13,455 nucleotides of DNA from Campylobacteraceae bacterium (GCA_015488975.1 WFMT01000069.1:1-13455); one strand, 5' to 3'. Positions 1 through 7,134 are shown, counted from the stretch's first letter. The notes: generated by a model from the sequence alone, not told the origin. Numbers and translations are program-made.

Positions 1-567
1 ATGCTTTTAAATGACTTTACCTCTCAAATACTTTTAACAAGCGTTGTCATTTCTATGATATTTGCGCCATTTATCATAAAGAATATAAGGTTTTTAACGG
101 ATATTCTCATAAAAGAGCAATTGGAGCAAAATGAATACATAATCCATTCAACAACAATAAAAAACCATATAATAGTCTGTGGATACGGTAGCTTAGGAAA
201 ATTGATTTGTAAAAAGCTAAATGATAAAAAAATAAATTTTATTTTGATTGAACATGACATAAAGTTGATAAAAGAAGCTCTAAAATATGGCATTTTAGCA
301 ATTTTTGGAAATGCAGCAATGCCAAGTATCATCAAAGCAGCAAATGGAAAAGATGCAGTATCGGCAATAGTTGCCATTGATAATGAAGAAAAACTTCAAA
401 TTGTATGCGAAGCATTAAGAGAATATTCAAAAGAATTAAATATAGTAGTAAATGTAAAAGACACATTGAGTCAAGAGGCACTGAATGATAAAGTTGACCA
501 TATCCTTTTTGGCCCTGATTTAACTGCTTCCTCTCTCATAAAAGAAGCTTTAAGTTGTAGTACTTAA
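1..567 (+). CDS. KefB/KefC-type cation:proton antiporter, C-terminal part (5' truncated)
   Basis: This is the last 188 residues of a monovalent cation:proton antiporter; the gene enters from the left edge. Residues about 8-27 form a hydrophobic helix that matches the last membrane segment of CPA2 antiporters. It is followed by a linker and an RCK/TrkA-N domain starting near residue 55. That domain shows a Rossmann glycine motif, CGYGSLG (G61, G63, G66), and an acidic residue at the end of the second strand (E84 in LIEHD), typical of NAD(H) binding. The ATG at base 1 is in frame, but a protein starting there would begin with a single transmembrane helix, so it is probably an internal methionine. 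Family members are roughly 500-600 residues, so about two thirds is missing. The end (ALSCST, stop at 565-567) looks natural. The role is K+ or Na+ efflux coupled to H+ entry, gated by the RCK domain; the exact ion cannot be read from this fragment. Confidence 0.8.
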   Translation: MLLNDFTSQILLTSVVISMIFAPFIIKNIRFLTDILIKEQLEQNEYIIHSTTIKNHIIVCGYGSLGKLICKKLNDKKINFILIEHDIKLIKEALKYGILAIFGNAAMPSIIKAANGKDAVSAIVAIDNEEKLQIVCEALREYSKELNIVVNVKDTLSQEALNDKVDHILFGPDLTASSLIKEALSCST

Positions 568-747
568 TCCCAAAAATATATTTTGGATTCATAAGAGCAG
601 TACCATTTGCAACTGATGCTATTGCAAATTTTGTGCGTATAAAAGAATTTGATAGAATTATCTTAAATATAAAAATAATTTGCAATTTCAACATATTCAT
701 GATATTATTTTGTTCAAAATGTTAAATTATAATCAAAAGGTCTCACT
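568..747. other. Intergenic region with no recognised gene
   Basis: Between the antiporter and the chemoreceptor lies 180 bp of AT-rich DNA. Just after the antiporter stop is a weak stem (CCAAAA at 570-575, TTTTGG at 581-586, 5-nt loop) with no T-run after it, so it is a poor terminator. Plus frame 3 stays open from 561 to the stop ending near 724. Its first half (about 582-660) reads like ordinary protein, but it has no credible start codon or ribosome site at its head. A TATAAT lies at 728-733, too close to the chemoreceptor start at 748 to leave room for a normal leader. No clear sigma-54 or sigma-28 promoter was seen. Confidence 0.4.
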
Positions 748-2994
748 GTGTTTAAAAATTCAACTATAAAAAAACGACTTATAATCCTAAGCACCATTGC
801 AATATCAACAATTTTTATATATGCAGTTTCTGTTTTTATATATCAGTATAATATTTATAAAAATTCAAAAAATACGATTAAAGTTGTAGAACTCTCTGTC
901 AAACTTAGTAATGTTTTACATGAAATGCAAAAAGAAAGAGGTGCGAGTGCAGGGTATTTAAACTCAAAAGGTAAGGAATTTGGCAAAATACTATCAAAAC
1001 AGATAAAAAATACAGATAAAAAACTTATAATTTTAAAAAGATATATTCAAGCCAATAACAATACATATAAAGAGTATACAAAAAGACATATGGATTTTAG
1101 CAAGCTTAAGCAAATAAGACAAAAAGTAAAAACTCTTTCAATAAGTACCAAAGATGAAGTAGGATTTTACACAAATCTTAATAAAGAAACTCTTGATATC
1201 ATCGCCCATTTTTCTACTGTGCCAAAAAATACTCAAGTTAGAAATGAGATGAACTCAATGTTGCTCTTTATAGAAGCAAAAGAGAGAGCAGGCATCGAGA
1301 GAGCAGTGCTTTCTGGAGTCTTCGCGAGAAATTCGTTTACCCCATTTTTACATAACAGATTTATATCTGTCGTCTCTCAGCAAAAAGTTCTTTTAAATCT
1401 TTTTCAGACAACTGCAAGTAGCAATATCTTGGAATTTTATAAAAAAATCTCCAAAAATCCATCTTTTAAAGAAGTGCAGAGAATGAGAAAAACAGCAATG
1501 TCAAAAACAGAAAATTTTAACATAGATGCAAAATACTGGTTTAATACCATAACAACAAAGATAAACTTACTCAAAAAGACAGAAAACTTTTTAGATAAAA
1601 AACTTCTTGAATCTTCAGATAAAACTGCCAAAAATATTATGATAAGTATGCTTTTGATTTCTCTAATTTCGCTAATAATTCTATTTTTTATAGCTTTTAT
1701 ATCAAGAGGTATAGTGAAGTCAATTTTATTATCCATAGACAGGTTTAAAAAAGTTATAAGAGTAGTAAATACAGGTGATTTGTCCATAGTAGTTGACAGG
1801 AGAAAGCAAACAAGAAATGAGATGGATATTATAACAAGAGAGATGCATATACTTGTATGTACTATCAGAGACTTGATGCAGAGAATAAACACTTCTGTGG
1901 ATAAAGCTGCCAAAGGTGATTTTTCAAAAGACTTAAGTGATGAAGGATTGCATGGAGATTTTGCTACTGCTATACATATGGTTCAAAACGGTATAAGAGC
2001 TATAAAAGAAGCAAATGAAAGACAAAAAGTTATCACTTTCAGTGCAAAAGTAAGATCAGTAGGTGATGTCGGACGAGGTCTCACTTTAATACAAGAGGAG
2101 ACAGAAAATCTTATCAGAGATCTTGATACTATACTTGCAAGTTCTGAAGACACAAGCCAACAATCCACTAAAAGTTTAACTGTATTAGAGAAAATCTCAG
2201 AGAATATGCAAGAATTATCTGAGCAAATGAACGATACCAATACAAGTATACATGAATTAAATCAAATGAGTGGCAATATCACTTCTGTAGTTGATCTTAT
2301 TAAAGATATAGCCGAACAGACAAACCTTCTCTCTTTAAATGCTGCCATAGAGGCCGCAAGGGCTGGAGAGCAAGGAAGAGGATTTGCGGTAGTTGCTGAT
2401 GAGGTGAGAAAATTGGCAGAGAGAACACAAAAAGCCACCAGTGAAATAAATGTATCTATAAATAGCATAAAACAAGAAACAAATGATATAGTTTCAAAGT
2501 CAAACAGTATGATTGAGGTATCGAAAACTGTATCGAAAACTGTTGAAGCATACAAAAAAATAATGCACAAACTTGAGAAAAATTCAAAAAAAGCTTCTAC
2601 TCTAACTGAGGATATGAAAAATCAACTCTTTCTTATCATGGTAAAAATTGATCATATAATTTATAAAGCAAATATTTATAATGCAATAGTTGCAGCTGAT
2701 AAAAATGCTAACTTTACAGACAGCGAACACTGCAGATTTGGTCTTTGGTATCACAGCGAGGGTAGAGAAATGTTTGGAAAAGCCCCATCATATATCAAGA
2801 TAGACAAGCCTCATCAAACTGTACACAACAAAGCTTTAGAGAATATGAATTTTATCAAAAAAGATGACAAAAGAGTGGAAAATGAAAATACGATAGTTTT
2901 AAACTTTAAAGAAATGGAAAAGGCAAGCTATGAGTTATATACTTTATTAGACGCTTTAAGAGATGAAATAAAAAAATCAGTCAATAATTCTTAA
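748..2994 (+). CDS. Methyl-accepting chemotaxis protein with NIT sensor and C-terminal CZB zinc-binding domain
   Basis: This 748-residue transmembrane chemoreceptor starts with GTG at 748, behind AAAAGG at 735-740 (7-nt spacer). TM1 spans about 11-32. The periplasmic region, about 35-297, looks like a NIT (nitrate/nitrite-sensing type) domain, with the hallmark QKERGASAGYL near residue 61 and the second conserved helix EAKERAGIERAVLSG. TM2 spans about 298-320. A HAMP domain follows to about 375, then a second HAMP-like stretch (AAKGDFSKDL...). The signalling hairpin tip is at about 518-565 (IAEQTNLLSLNAAIEAARAGE). The end is a CZB domain with the 3-His/1-Cys zinc set: H636, C662 (in HCRFGLWYHSEGRE), H689 and H693. 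CZB domains of known proteins bind zinc and in some cases sense hypochlorous acid. No CheR-binding pentapeptide is present at the C-terminus. The ligand cannot be stated; nitrate or nitrite is only a family-level guess. Its 3' end overlaps convergent rnhB by 14 bp. Confidence 0.93.
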   Translation: MFKNSTIKKRLIILSTIAISTIFIYAVSVFIYQYNIYKNSKNTIKVVELSVKLSNVLHEMQKERGASAGYLNSKGKEFGKILSKQIKNTDKKLIILKRYIQANNNTYKEYTKRHMDFSKLKQIRQKVKTLSISTKDEVGFYTNLNKETLDIIAHFSTVPKNTQVRNEMNSMLLFIEAKERAGIERAVLSGVFARNSFTPFLHNRFISVVSQQKVLLNLFQTTASSNILEFYKKISKNPSFKEVQRMRKTAMSKTENFNIDAKYWFNTITTKINLLKKTENFLDKKLLESSDKTAKNIMISMLLISLISLIILFFIAFISRGIVKSILLSIDRFKKVIRVVNTGDLSIVVDRRKQTRNEMDIITREMHILVCTIRDLMQRINTSVDKAAKGDFSKDLSDEGLHGDFATAIHMVQNGIRAIKEANERQKVITFSAKVRSVGDVGRGLTLIQEETENLIRDLDTILASSEDTSQQSTKSLTVLEKISENMQELSEQMNDTNTSIHELNQMSGNITSVVDLIKDIAEQTNLLSLNAAIEAARAGEQGRGFAVVADEVRKLAERTQKATSEINVSINSIKQETNDIVSKSNSMIEVSKTVSKTVEAYKKIMHKLEKNSKKASTLTEDMKNQLFLIMVKIDHIIYKANIYNAIVAADKNANFTDSEHCRFGLWYHSEGREMFGKAPSYIKIDKPHQTVHNKALENMNFIKKDDKRVENENTIVLNFKEMEKASYELYTLLDALRDEIKKSVNNS
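2518..2541 (+). repeat. 12-bp perfect tandem duplication inside the chemoreceptor gene
   Basis: GTATCGAAAACT occurs twice back to back at 2518-2529 and 2530-2541, in frame, encoding VSKT-VSKT in the coiled coil between the signalling tip and the CZB domain. Four extra residues slightly exceed one heptad half-turn, so the insertion would shift coiled-coil register unless it is compensated. It may be a recent slippage duplication or chance similarity of two neighbouring VSKT segments. Confidence 0.7.
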
Positions 2995-3598
2995 GCAAAT
3001 CTTTTATAATAAAACTTTTTCTATGCAACTTTGAGTAGCCATAAAGCTTGATAGCTTCTATATGCTCCTTTGTACCATAACCTTTATGTTTTTGAAAGTT
3101 ATATTGGGGATATTCTTGTGATATTTTCATCATATACTTGTCTCTGCTTACTTTTGCCAATATGCTCGCCGCACTAACTTCGGGTATTTTAGCATCAGCT
3201 TTTATCATCCATTCAACTCCGCTGACACCAAAGTTTGTATTGCCATCCATTAAAATCTTATAAGAAGAAAATTGATTTTTTATAGCTTCAATAGAGTTTT
3301 TAAGAGCTTTGCTTAAACCTATGTCATCTATAATTTGGTTGTTTGTAAAAACGATTTTATACAAAGAAGAAGCGGTTATAAGCTTATAAAGCTCTTCTCT
3401 TTTTTTTGGTGAGAGTTTTTTGGAGTCATTTAATCCATCTATTTTTTTACACAAAATAACCCCAGCTACTACAAGAGGTCCCGCAAGTGGACCCCTTCCT
3501 GCTTCATCTATGCCACAGAGCTTACTTTCTTCTGCTTCTGCTGCCGCCACTTCTGTTTCGCCTGTTTCTGTCATTGCTTCTTCCGCTACTTCTTCCAT
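2981..3598 (-). CDS. rnhB: Ribonuclease HII
   Basis: RNase HII removes the RNA strand of RNA-DNA hybrids and single ribonucleotides embedded in DNA. In the 205-residue reading the catalytic acids are visible: D31 and E32 in IDEAGRGPLAGP, D118 in MDGN and D135 in KADAKIPEVSAASILAK. The family motifs GYGT (173-176) and LHRKSF (191-196) are also present. The start is uncertain. ATG at 3598 has the best ribosome site (AAGAGG, 8-nt spacer) but overlaps the upstream helicase by 77 nt and gives an acidic Glu/Ala-rich lead of about 25 residues. ATG at 3574 (GGAAG, 5-nt spacer; 197 aa) and GTG at 3550 (189 aa) are closer to the usual family length of roughly 185-200. The gene is translationally coupled to the helicase and ends (TGA at 2981-2983) 14 bp inside the convergent chemoreceptor gene, leaving no room for a terminator between them. 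Confidence 0.95.
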   Translation of the reverse strand: MEEVAEEAMTETGETEVAAAEAEESKLCGIDEAGRGPLAGPLVVAGVILCKKIDGLNDSKKLSPKKREELYKLITASSLYKIVFTNNQIIDDIGLSKALKNSIEAIKNQFSSYKILMDGNTNFGVSGVEWMIKADAKIPEVSAASILAKVSRDKYMMKISQEYPQYNFQKHKGYGTKEHIEAIKLYGYSKLHRKSFIIKDLLKNY

Positions 3599-4997
3599 TT
3601 CTTTTGCCTCTTGAATTGCTAGATCTCTGGCTGCTGTTTTGAAACCTTTCCAAAAGTTTCTTTGCCTCTTTTTGAGAAAAACCTATATGTTCCGGTCCAG
3701 TTGCAGAATGTTTGGATAAAAGCAATGATATAGCTTTTAGAGCTATTTCGCTACTGTCTATCTCAATGCCAAGTGAAGAGATTATCTTACTCGCTTCACC
3801 TTTTATCTTTGCTTTTGATATCTCATTTGCCAATGAAATTAACTCTTTCTCTTTTAAGTCAAATGATGATGGGATACTCTCTAAAGAGATAGGTGCACCC
3901 ATAGTTTTTTGAATTCTTAACAACTCTTTAAACTCCATCGGAGCTATCAAGGTTATAGCTTCACCTTTTTGCCCTGCTCTTCCGGTTCTGCCGACTCTAT
4001 GCACATAACTTTCAGGGTCAAAAGGTATATGATAGTTTATAACATGGCTCACATCTTTGACATCAAGCCCACGAGCGGCAACATCAGTTGCTACAAGTAT
4101 ATTGATTTTAGAATTTCTAAAGTTTTTGATAACCTCATCTCTTGCTCTTTGATCCATATCACCATGAAGCCCTTTAGCACTATAACCTTTTGAGATAAGC
4201 GTATCAGCAAGCCTGTCGACTTCTATCTTCATTCTACAAAAAATTATAGCTTTTTTAGGGTTATTATGGTCTATAAGTCTTACAAGCGCATCGGTTCTTT
4301 CTCTCTCTTCTATAACATAATAGCTTTGATGTATATCTTTATTTGTCGCATCATTTTTATCTACTATACTGACTGTTTCCGGATGTTTTAGTATCTTATC
4401 GGCTAAAATTCGTATAGGTTTTGGCATTGTAGCTGAGCAAAGTATGGTTTGTCTGTCTTTTGGTAAATAAGAAAATATATCTTTTATATCTTCTAAAAAG
4501 CCCATATCAAGCATCTCATCAGCTTCATCTAAAACTACGATTTTGGGACTAAAGTCTCTTAGCTTGTTACCGCTTAGCAAATCTTTGAGTCTCCCAGGAG
4601 TCGCTACAACTACTTGAGCACCTTTTTCTATAAGTGAGATTTGTCTTGTGTAAGAGCTGCCGCCATAGACAGTTGCAGTTCTTATGCCCGCATATTTTCC
4701 AAGATTATATAACTCGTCAGCAACTTGTGAAGCAAGCTCTCTTGTTGGAGTTATAACCAAAAGTCCAGTACCTTTTTGATTTGCTATTTTATCCATAGAA
4801 GGAAGCCCAAAAGCTGCTGTTTTACCAGTACCCGTATTGGCTTGAGCGACTAAATCGCGCCCCTCTATGATGATAGGAATCGCACTTTTTTGAATGGGAC
4901 TTGGGACTTTAAAACCGGCATTAGTAATACCTTTGTTTATCTCTGACCCAAAACCAAAATCTAAAAATTCACTTTTTATGGTTGAATTGTCTTGCAT
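3522..4997 (-). CDS. deaD: DEAD-box ATP-dependent RNA helicase
   Basis: This 491-residue superfamily 2 RNA helicase unwinds structured RNA, typically in ribosome assembly, mRNA decay or cold adaptation. All core motifs are present in order: Q motif (F16 with PSPIQ at 32-36), motif I TGTGKT (55-60), Ia PTRELASQ (84-91), TPGR (133-136), II DEAD (157-160), III SAT (188-190), IV IIFCR (251-255), V VATDVAARGLD (302-312) and VI HRVGRTGRAG (333-342). From about 455 to the end the protein is a basic, disordered Arg/Ser/Gly/Asn tail that probably binds RNA. The symbol follows usual naming of such Campylobacterota helicases; rhlE-like or cshA-like would be equally defensible. The start is ATG at 4997, with only a weak purine stretch upstream. 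It is the first gene of a helicase-rnhB transcript, behind a promoter at 5107-5135 and a structured leader of about 100 nt. Confidence 0.95.
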   Translation of the reverse strand: MQDNSTIKSEFLDFGFGSEINKGITNAGFKVPSPIQKSAIPIIIEGRDLVAQANTGTGKTAAFGLPSMDKIANQKGTGLLVITPTRELASQVADELYNLGKYAGIRTATVYGGSSYTRQISLIEKGAQVVVATPGRLKDLLSGNKLRDFSPKIVVLDEADEMLDMGFLEDIKDIFSYLPKDRQTILCSATMPKPIRILADKILKHPETVSIVDKNDATNKDIHQSYYVIEERERTDALVRLIDHNNPKKAIIFCRMKIEVDRLADTLISKGYSAKGLHGDMDQRARDEVIKNFRNSKINILVATDVAARGLDVKDVSHVINYHIPFDPESYVHRVGRTGRAGQKGEAITLIAPMEFKELLRIQKTMGAPISLESIPSSFDLKEKELISLANEISKAKIKGEASKIISSLGIEIDSSEIALKAISLLLSKHSATGPEHIGFSQKEAKKLLERFQNSSQRSSNSRGKRNGRSSGRSNDRNRRNRSGGSRSRRK

Positions 4998-5022
4998 TGA
5001 AAATCTTTATATTAAATTTTAA

Positions 5023-5060
5023 CTCAAACTTTGATAACTTTACAACGGATTGAGTTTGAG
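5023..5060 (-). promoter_or_regulatory. Inverted repeat in the helicase mRNA leader
   Basis: CTCAAACT at 5023-5030 pairs perfectly with AGTTTGAG at 5053-5060 across a 22-nt loop. It lies inside the predicted helicase 5' leader, 26 nt upstream of the start codon. It could be a hairpin controlling translation, as happens in cold-inducible helicase leaders, or a protein-binding site. An 8-bp AT-rich stem with a large loop is only moderately stable, so its function is a guess. Confidence 0.4.
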
Positions 5061-5106
5061 AAAAAACAGAATATCGATAAAGCAGCAGCTTGAATTAAGT
5101 GGGGGC

Positions 5107-5135
5107 ATTATACCTTAAAATTATCAATAAAACAA
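5107..5135 (-). promoter_or_regulatory. Predicted sigma-70 promoter of helicase-rnhB
   Basis: On the minus strand, TTGTTT (5135-5130) and a perfect TATAAT (5112-5107) are separated by 17 bp. The sequence just after the -10 is GCCCCCAC, an unusually G+C-rich discriminator for this AT-rich genome. GC-rich discriminators are associated with stringent (growth-rate) control in other bacteria. The predicted start near 5100 leaves a leader of about 100 nt. Confidence 0.55.
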
Positions 5136-5162
5136 GAGGGGTAAAATATAAACCTTATGCAC

Positions 5163-5191
5163 TTGAATATATTATATACTTATGCTACTAT
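5163..5191 (+). promoter_or_regulatory. Predicted promoter of selC
   Basis: TTGAAT at 5163-5168 is followed 17 bp later by TACTAT at 5186-5191, with TG at 5183-5184 forming an extended -10. The predicted start near 5198 lies about 14 nt before the mature tRNA 5' end, a normal distance for a tRNA gene with a short RNase P-processed leader. Confidence 0.5.
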
Positions 5192-5211
5192 TTCAAATAA
5201 GTTTTAAAAAT

Positions 5212-5313
5212 GCGGGGGGCATGTGATCCTGGTGGACACCGCGGGCTTCAAACCCGTTTGTTCGTGCTGGTGTCAGTAGCGAAGGGAGGTTCGATTCCTC
5301 CGCCCTCTCGCCA
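5212..5313 (+). tRNA. selC: tRNA-Sec (selenocysteine, anticodon TCA)
   Basis: This UGA-decoding selenocysteine tRNA is about 101 nt long, with CCA encoded at 5311-5313. The anticodon arm is GCGGG (5241-5245), loop CTTCAAA with TCA at 5248-5250, and CCCGT (5253-5257). The T arm is GGAGG (5285-5289), loop TTCGATT and CCTCC (5297-5301). The D arm pairs GTG and TCC (5223-5225, 5227-5229) with GGA and CAC (5234-5239), leaving A5226 bulged. A long variable arm fills 5258-5284, closed by TTCG/CGAA. The acceptor pairs 5214-5220 with 5302-5308, including two G-T wobbles, but the next pair (C5213 and C5309) is a mismatch, so the 5' end could be 5212 or 5213. The combination of TCA anticodon, extended acceptor/T stack and long variable arm is diagnostic. 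It implies a SelA/SelB/SelD system and selenoproteins such as formate dehydrogenase elsewhere in the genome. Confidence 0.93.
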
Positions 5314-5315
5314 TA

Positions 5316-6479
5316 CTAAAAACTGTAGTTGACAAAGACCCTTGTGTCATTATAATAATTTCCACCATTTGTATCATATACATCAACATAGATAATATCT
5401 AAAGATAATTTACTATTTATCGAATAGCTCGCAGAATAGTCAAATTCATGGGATTTTACATTTTCTCCTCTTAGTTGAAGATTATGGTAGCTTAACGAGA
5501 GACCCTTTGCCCCCACAGTTGTTGCATCCCATTCAAATCCAAGATTGAGAGTTTTTCCGTTTTTACCGGCATCAGGCAATATCAAAACTTCGGTATTTGT
5601 AAAAAATGGTGGCCCCATTCTAATATTATCTGCACTATTATTTGCTTTATTGTAAGCTCCGCTTAATGTGAGTCCAAGATTAGAAAGCCCTATACTTAAA
5701 ATAGTTCCTACTATATTTGTAGAACTTGAATTTTGGTGACTCTGATTTGCATACTGTAGCCCCAAAGAATAATCTATACTTTTTATACTTGATCCAAAAA
5801 CAGCTTCAAGATAACTGATATTTTTCAAGTCTCCATCTTTTTTTGTTTGTAGATTATAGTACCATCCGTTAAGAACCAAATTTTTTACACCCTCATAAGT
5901 AATTCCTAAAATTTGTATATTGTCTGTATGTATATTATCCTGTGAAATCTTTCGAAAAAATCTTGGAGAAACTCCTTCTACTCCAGCCATTTTTTGTACT
6001 TGTGCTAACATGATCGTAGTATCTTTTATATCTTTATTGATTAAAACTCCGGCTTCGTAGGTATTTGGTATCATGCCTATATCATCTGCATTGATAAATG
6101 GAGTATCTATCTCCTGTCTTCCTACCTTTACAGTGGTATTCTTAAAAATACCTTGTATATACGCTTCTCCAAGAATTGAGTAAGATTTCCTTTGGCCATC
6201 AAAAAATACAAATGGTGACAATCCGACTCCATCATGTTTTCCTACTTCATTTGTAGTATAAAAACTAACTTTTCCACTTATGCCTTTAACTGCCCCTGTT
6301 TGCAAGCTTAATTTACCGCCTAATGCACTGTTATAATAGTTTTTACCTCCCTGGTCTCTTTCCATTTGATAGCCATACCTTATGTATCCATCAACTTTAG
6401 CACTCTTAAATGCGTCATAAAGTGAATTTGCCTGCAATGAAACAAGTGTCGCTGCTGTAATAAGTAATATCTTTTTCAT
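5316..6479 (-). CDS. OprD-like outer-membrane porin
   Basis: This 387-residue outer-membrane beta-barrel resembles the OprD-type porins of Campylobacterota. A signal peptide covers residues 1-17 (MKKILLITAATLVSLQA, cleavage before NS). The mature protein has alternating-residue strands, a segment typical of this porin group (VGRQEIDTPF followed by DDIGMIPNTYEAGV), and a C-terminal FVNYSF whose final aromatic is the signal for the barrel-assembly machinery. The length is in the usual 380-450 range. ATG at 6479 is preceded by AGAGG with a 6-nt spacer. It lies about 100 bp downstream of the cytochrome gene on the same strand, separated by a stem-loop, so the two may be co-transcribed with unequal output. 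Its stop codon is 2 bp from the CCA end of convergent selC. The likely role is diffusion of small solutes across the outer membrane; the substrate cannot be read from sequence. Confidence 0.85.
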   Translation of the reverse strand: MKKILLITAATLVSLQANSLYDAFKSAKVDGYIRYGYQMERDQGGKNYYNSALGGKLSLQTGAVKGISGKVSFYTTNEVGKHDGVGLSPFVFFDGQRKSYSILGEAYIQGIFKNTTVKVGRQEIDTPFINADDIGMIPNTYEAGVLINKDIKDTTIMLAQVQKMAGVEGVSPRFFRKISQDNIHTDNIQILGITYEGVKNLVLNGWYYNLQTKKDGDLKNISYLEAVFGSSIKSIDYSLGLQYANQSHQNSSSTNIVGTILSIGLSNLGLTLSGAYNKANNSADNIRMGPPFFTNTEVLILPDAGKNGKTLNLGFEWDATTVGAKGLSLSYHNLQLRGENVKSHEFDYSASYSINSKLSLDIIYVDVYDTNGGNYYNDTRVFVNYSF

Positions 6480-6522
6480 ATTCTGCCTCTTATATTGAAC
6501 TTAAATAATCAACTTATTTTCA

Positions 6523-6528
6523 ATTATA
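6523..6528 (-). promoter_or_regulatory. Possible -10 box of a porin-specific promoter
   Basis: On the minus strand a perfect TATAAT lies at 6528-6523, placing a start near 6516 and a leader of about 36 nt before the porin ATG. There is no recognisable -35 at the right distance, and the region is AT-rich, so this may be chance or may need an activator. Confidence 0.3.
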
Positions 6529-6550
6529 TAGTAAATTATCTAAATCCGAT

Positions 6551-6576
6551 TATACGAGGGGTTTCTCCCTCGTATA
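6551..6576 (-). terminator. Stem-loop between cytochrome and porin genes (attenuator or mRNA stabiliser)
   Basis: TATACGAGGG (6551-6560) and CCCTCGTATA (6567-6576) form a perfect 10-bp stem with a 6-nt loop, starting 4 nt after the cytochrome stop codon. Neither side carries a clean T-run, so it is not a textbook intrinsic terminator. It more likely protects the 3' end of the cytochrome mRNA or partly terminates transcription before the porin. Confidence 0.6.
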
Positions 6577-6580
6577 TCTG

Positions 6581-7084
6581 TTATTCTGCCACTTGTGGAA
6601 GTGACGGCGGAGGATTTGATGGCAATCTGTATCTTATGTATGAATGACCTGTTCCGATATGGCAAGCATTACATGCATTTACTGTTTTCGCATAAGCATT
6701 TTGAAATTTATTCCAATTCTCTGCTTTTGCCGCAGCCATTAAAGGATCAAGATATGTGTGTTCAAATGCTTTAAGCTCTGCTGCATGAGCTGGTCTTGTT
6801 ATCTCGCCTACTTCTTGAATTTCAGGCATCTCTTTTATCTCATATTGCGCTAAGCCCCAGTTTGCATTTTTTGCTGCATAATAAGCTACCCAAAATCTAT
6901 GAGAATACTCTATCATAACAGTACCCAACCCCGGTGTGATTTTGGCAATCTGACCTAAAGTCAAATGCTTATTGTGTTTAGTTGGAATTACCACTTTGCT
7001 CATATCTTTTGCATAAGCACCAACACTACAAACCATTGCTGCAATAGCAGCTGATAAAACTAATTTAAAAATTTTAGTTTTCAT
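6581..7084 (-). CDS. Periplasmic monoheme c-type cytochrome
   Basis: This 167-residue protein has a signal peptide (residues 1-25, AYA before KDM) and a single heme-attachment motif, CNACH, at 138-142, close to the C-terminus. The rest is predicted helical. A heme site near the end of a helical protein is the layout of class II (cytochrome c'-like) proteins, but the helices here (EYSHRFWVAYYAAKNANWGLAQYEIKEM at about 59-86, the run around 100-125) belong to a less-studied family whose tail carries CNxCH...GHxxI. After the heme site come G-H-S-Y-I and a Pro-rich tail. The sixth heme ligand is not obvious. ATG at 7084 has an excellent ribosome site (AAGGAG, 6-nt spacer). It is the first gene before the porin and is divergent from response regulator 1. 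The inferred role is periplasmic electron transfer or redox or gas sensing; its partner is unknown. Confidence 0.85.
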   Translation of the reverse strand: MKTKIFKLVLSAAIAAMVCSVGAYAKDMSKVVIPTKHNKHLTLGQIAKITPGLGTVMIEYSHRFWVAYYAAKNANWGLAQYEIKEMPEIQEVGEITRPAHAAELKAFEHTYLDPLMAAAKAENWNKFQNAYAKTVNACNACHIGTGHSYIRYRLPSNPPPSLPQVAE

Positions 7085-7111
7085 TTTAACTCCTTTAAAA
7101 TTTATAAAGAA

Positions 7112-7117
7112 ATTATA
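7112..7117 (-). promoter_or_regulatory. Predicted -10 box of the cytochrome promoter
   Basis: On the minus strand a perfect TATAAT lies at 7117-7112, giving a start near 7105 and a leader of about 20 nt. The -35 position (7140-7135, TTTAAT) is poor and coincides with the edge of the phased TTAA repeats, which fits a promoter that needs an activator bound just upstream. Confidence 0.5.
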
Positions 7118-7134
7118 ATACTATTTTATTTAAT

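Noticed and set aside
728..733. TATAAT as chemoreceptor promoter
   Set aside because: It lies only 14 bp before the GTG start and just upstream of the ribosome site, leaving almost no leader; probably chance in AT-rich DNA.
1437..2570. Minus-strand open frames inside the chemoreceptor gene
   Set aside because: They are hydrophobic shadows of the plus-strand coiled-coil coding sequence, with no recognisable domains.
3420..4193. Plus-strand open frames across the helicase and rnhB
   Set aside because: They are low-complexity mirrors of the minus-strand genes, which carry all catalytic motifs.
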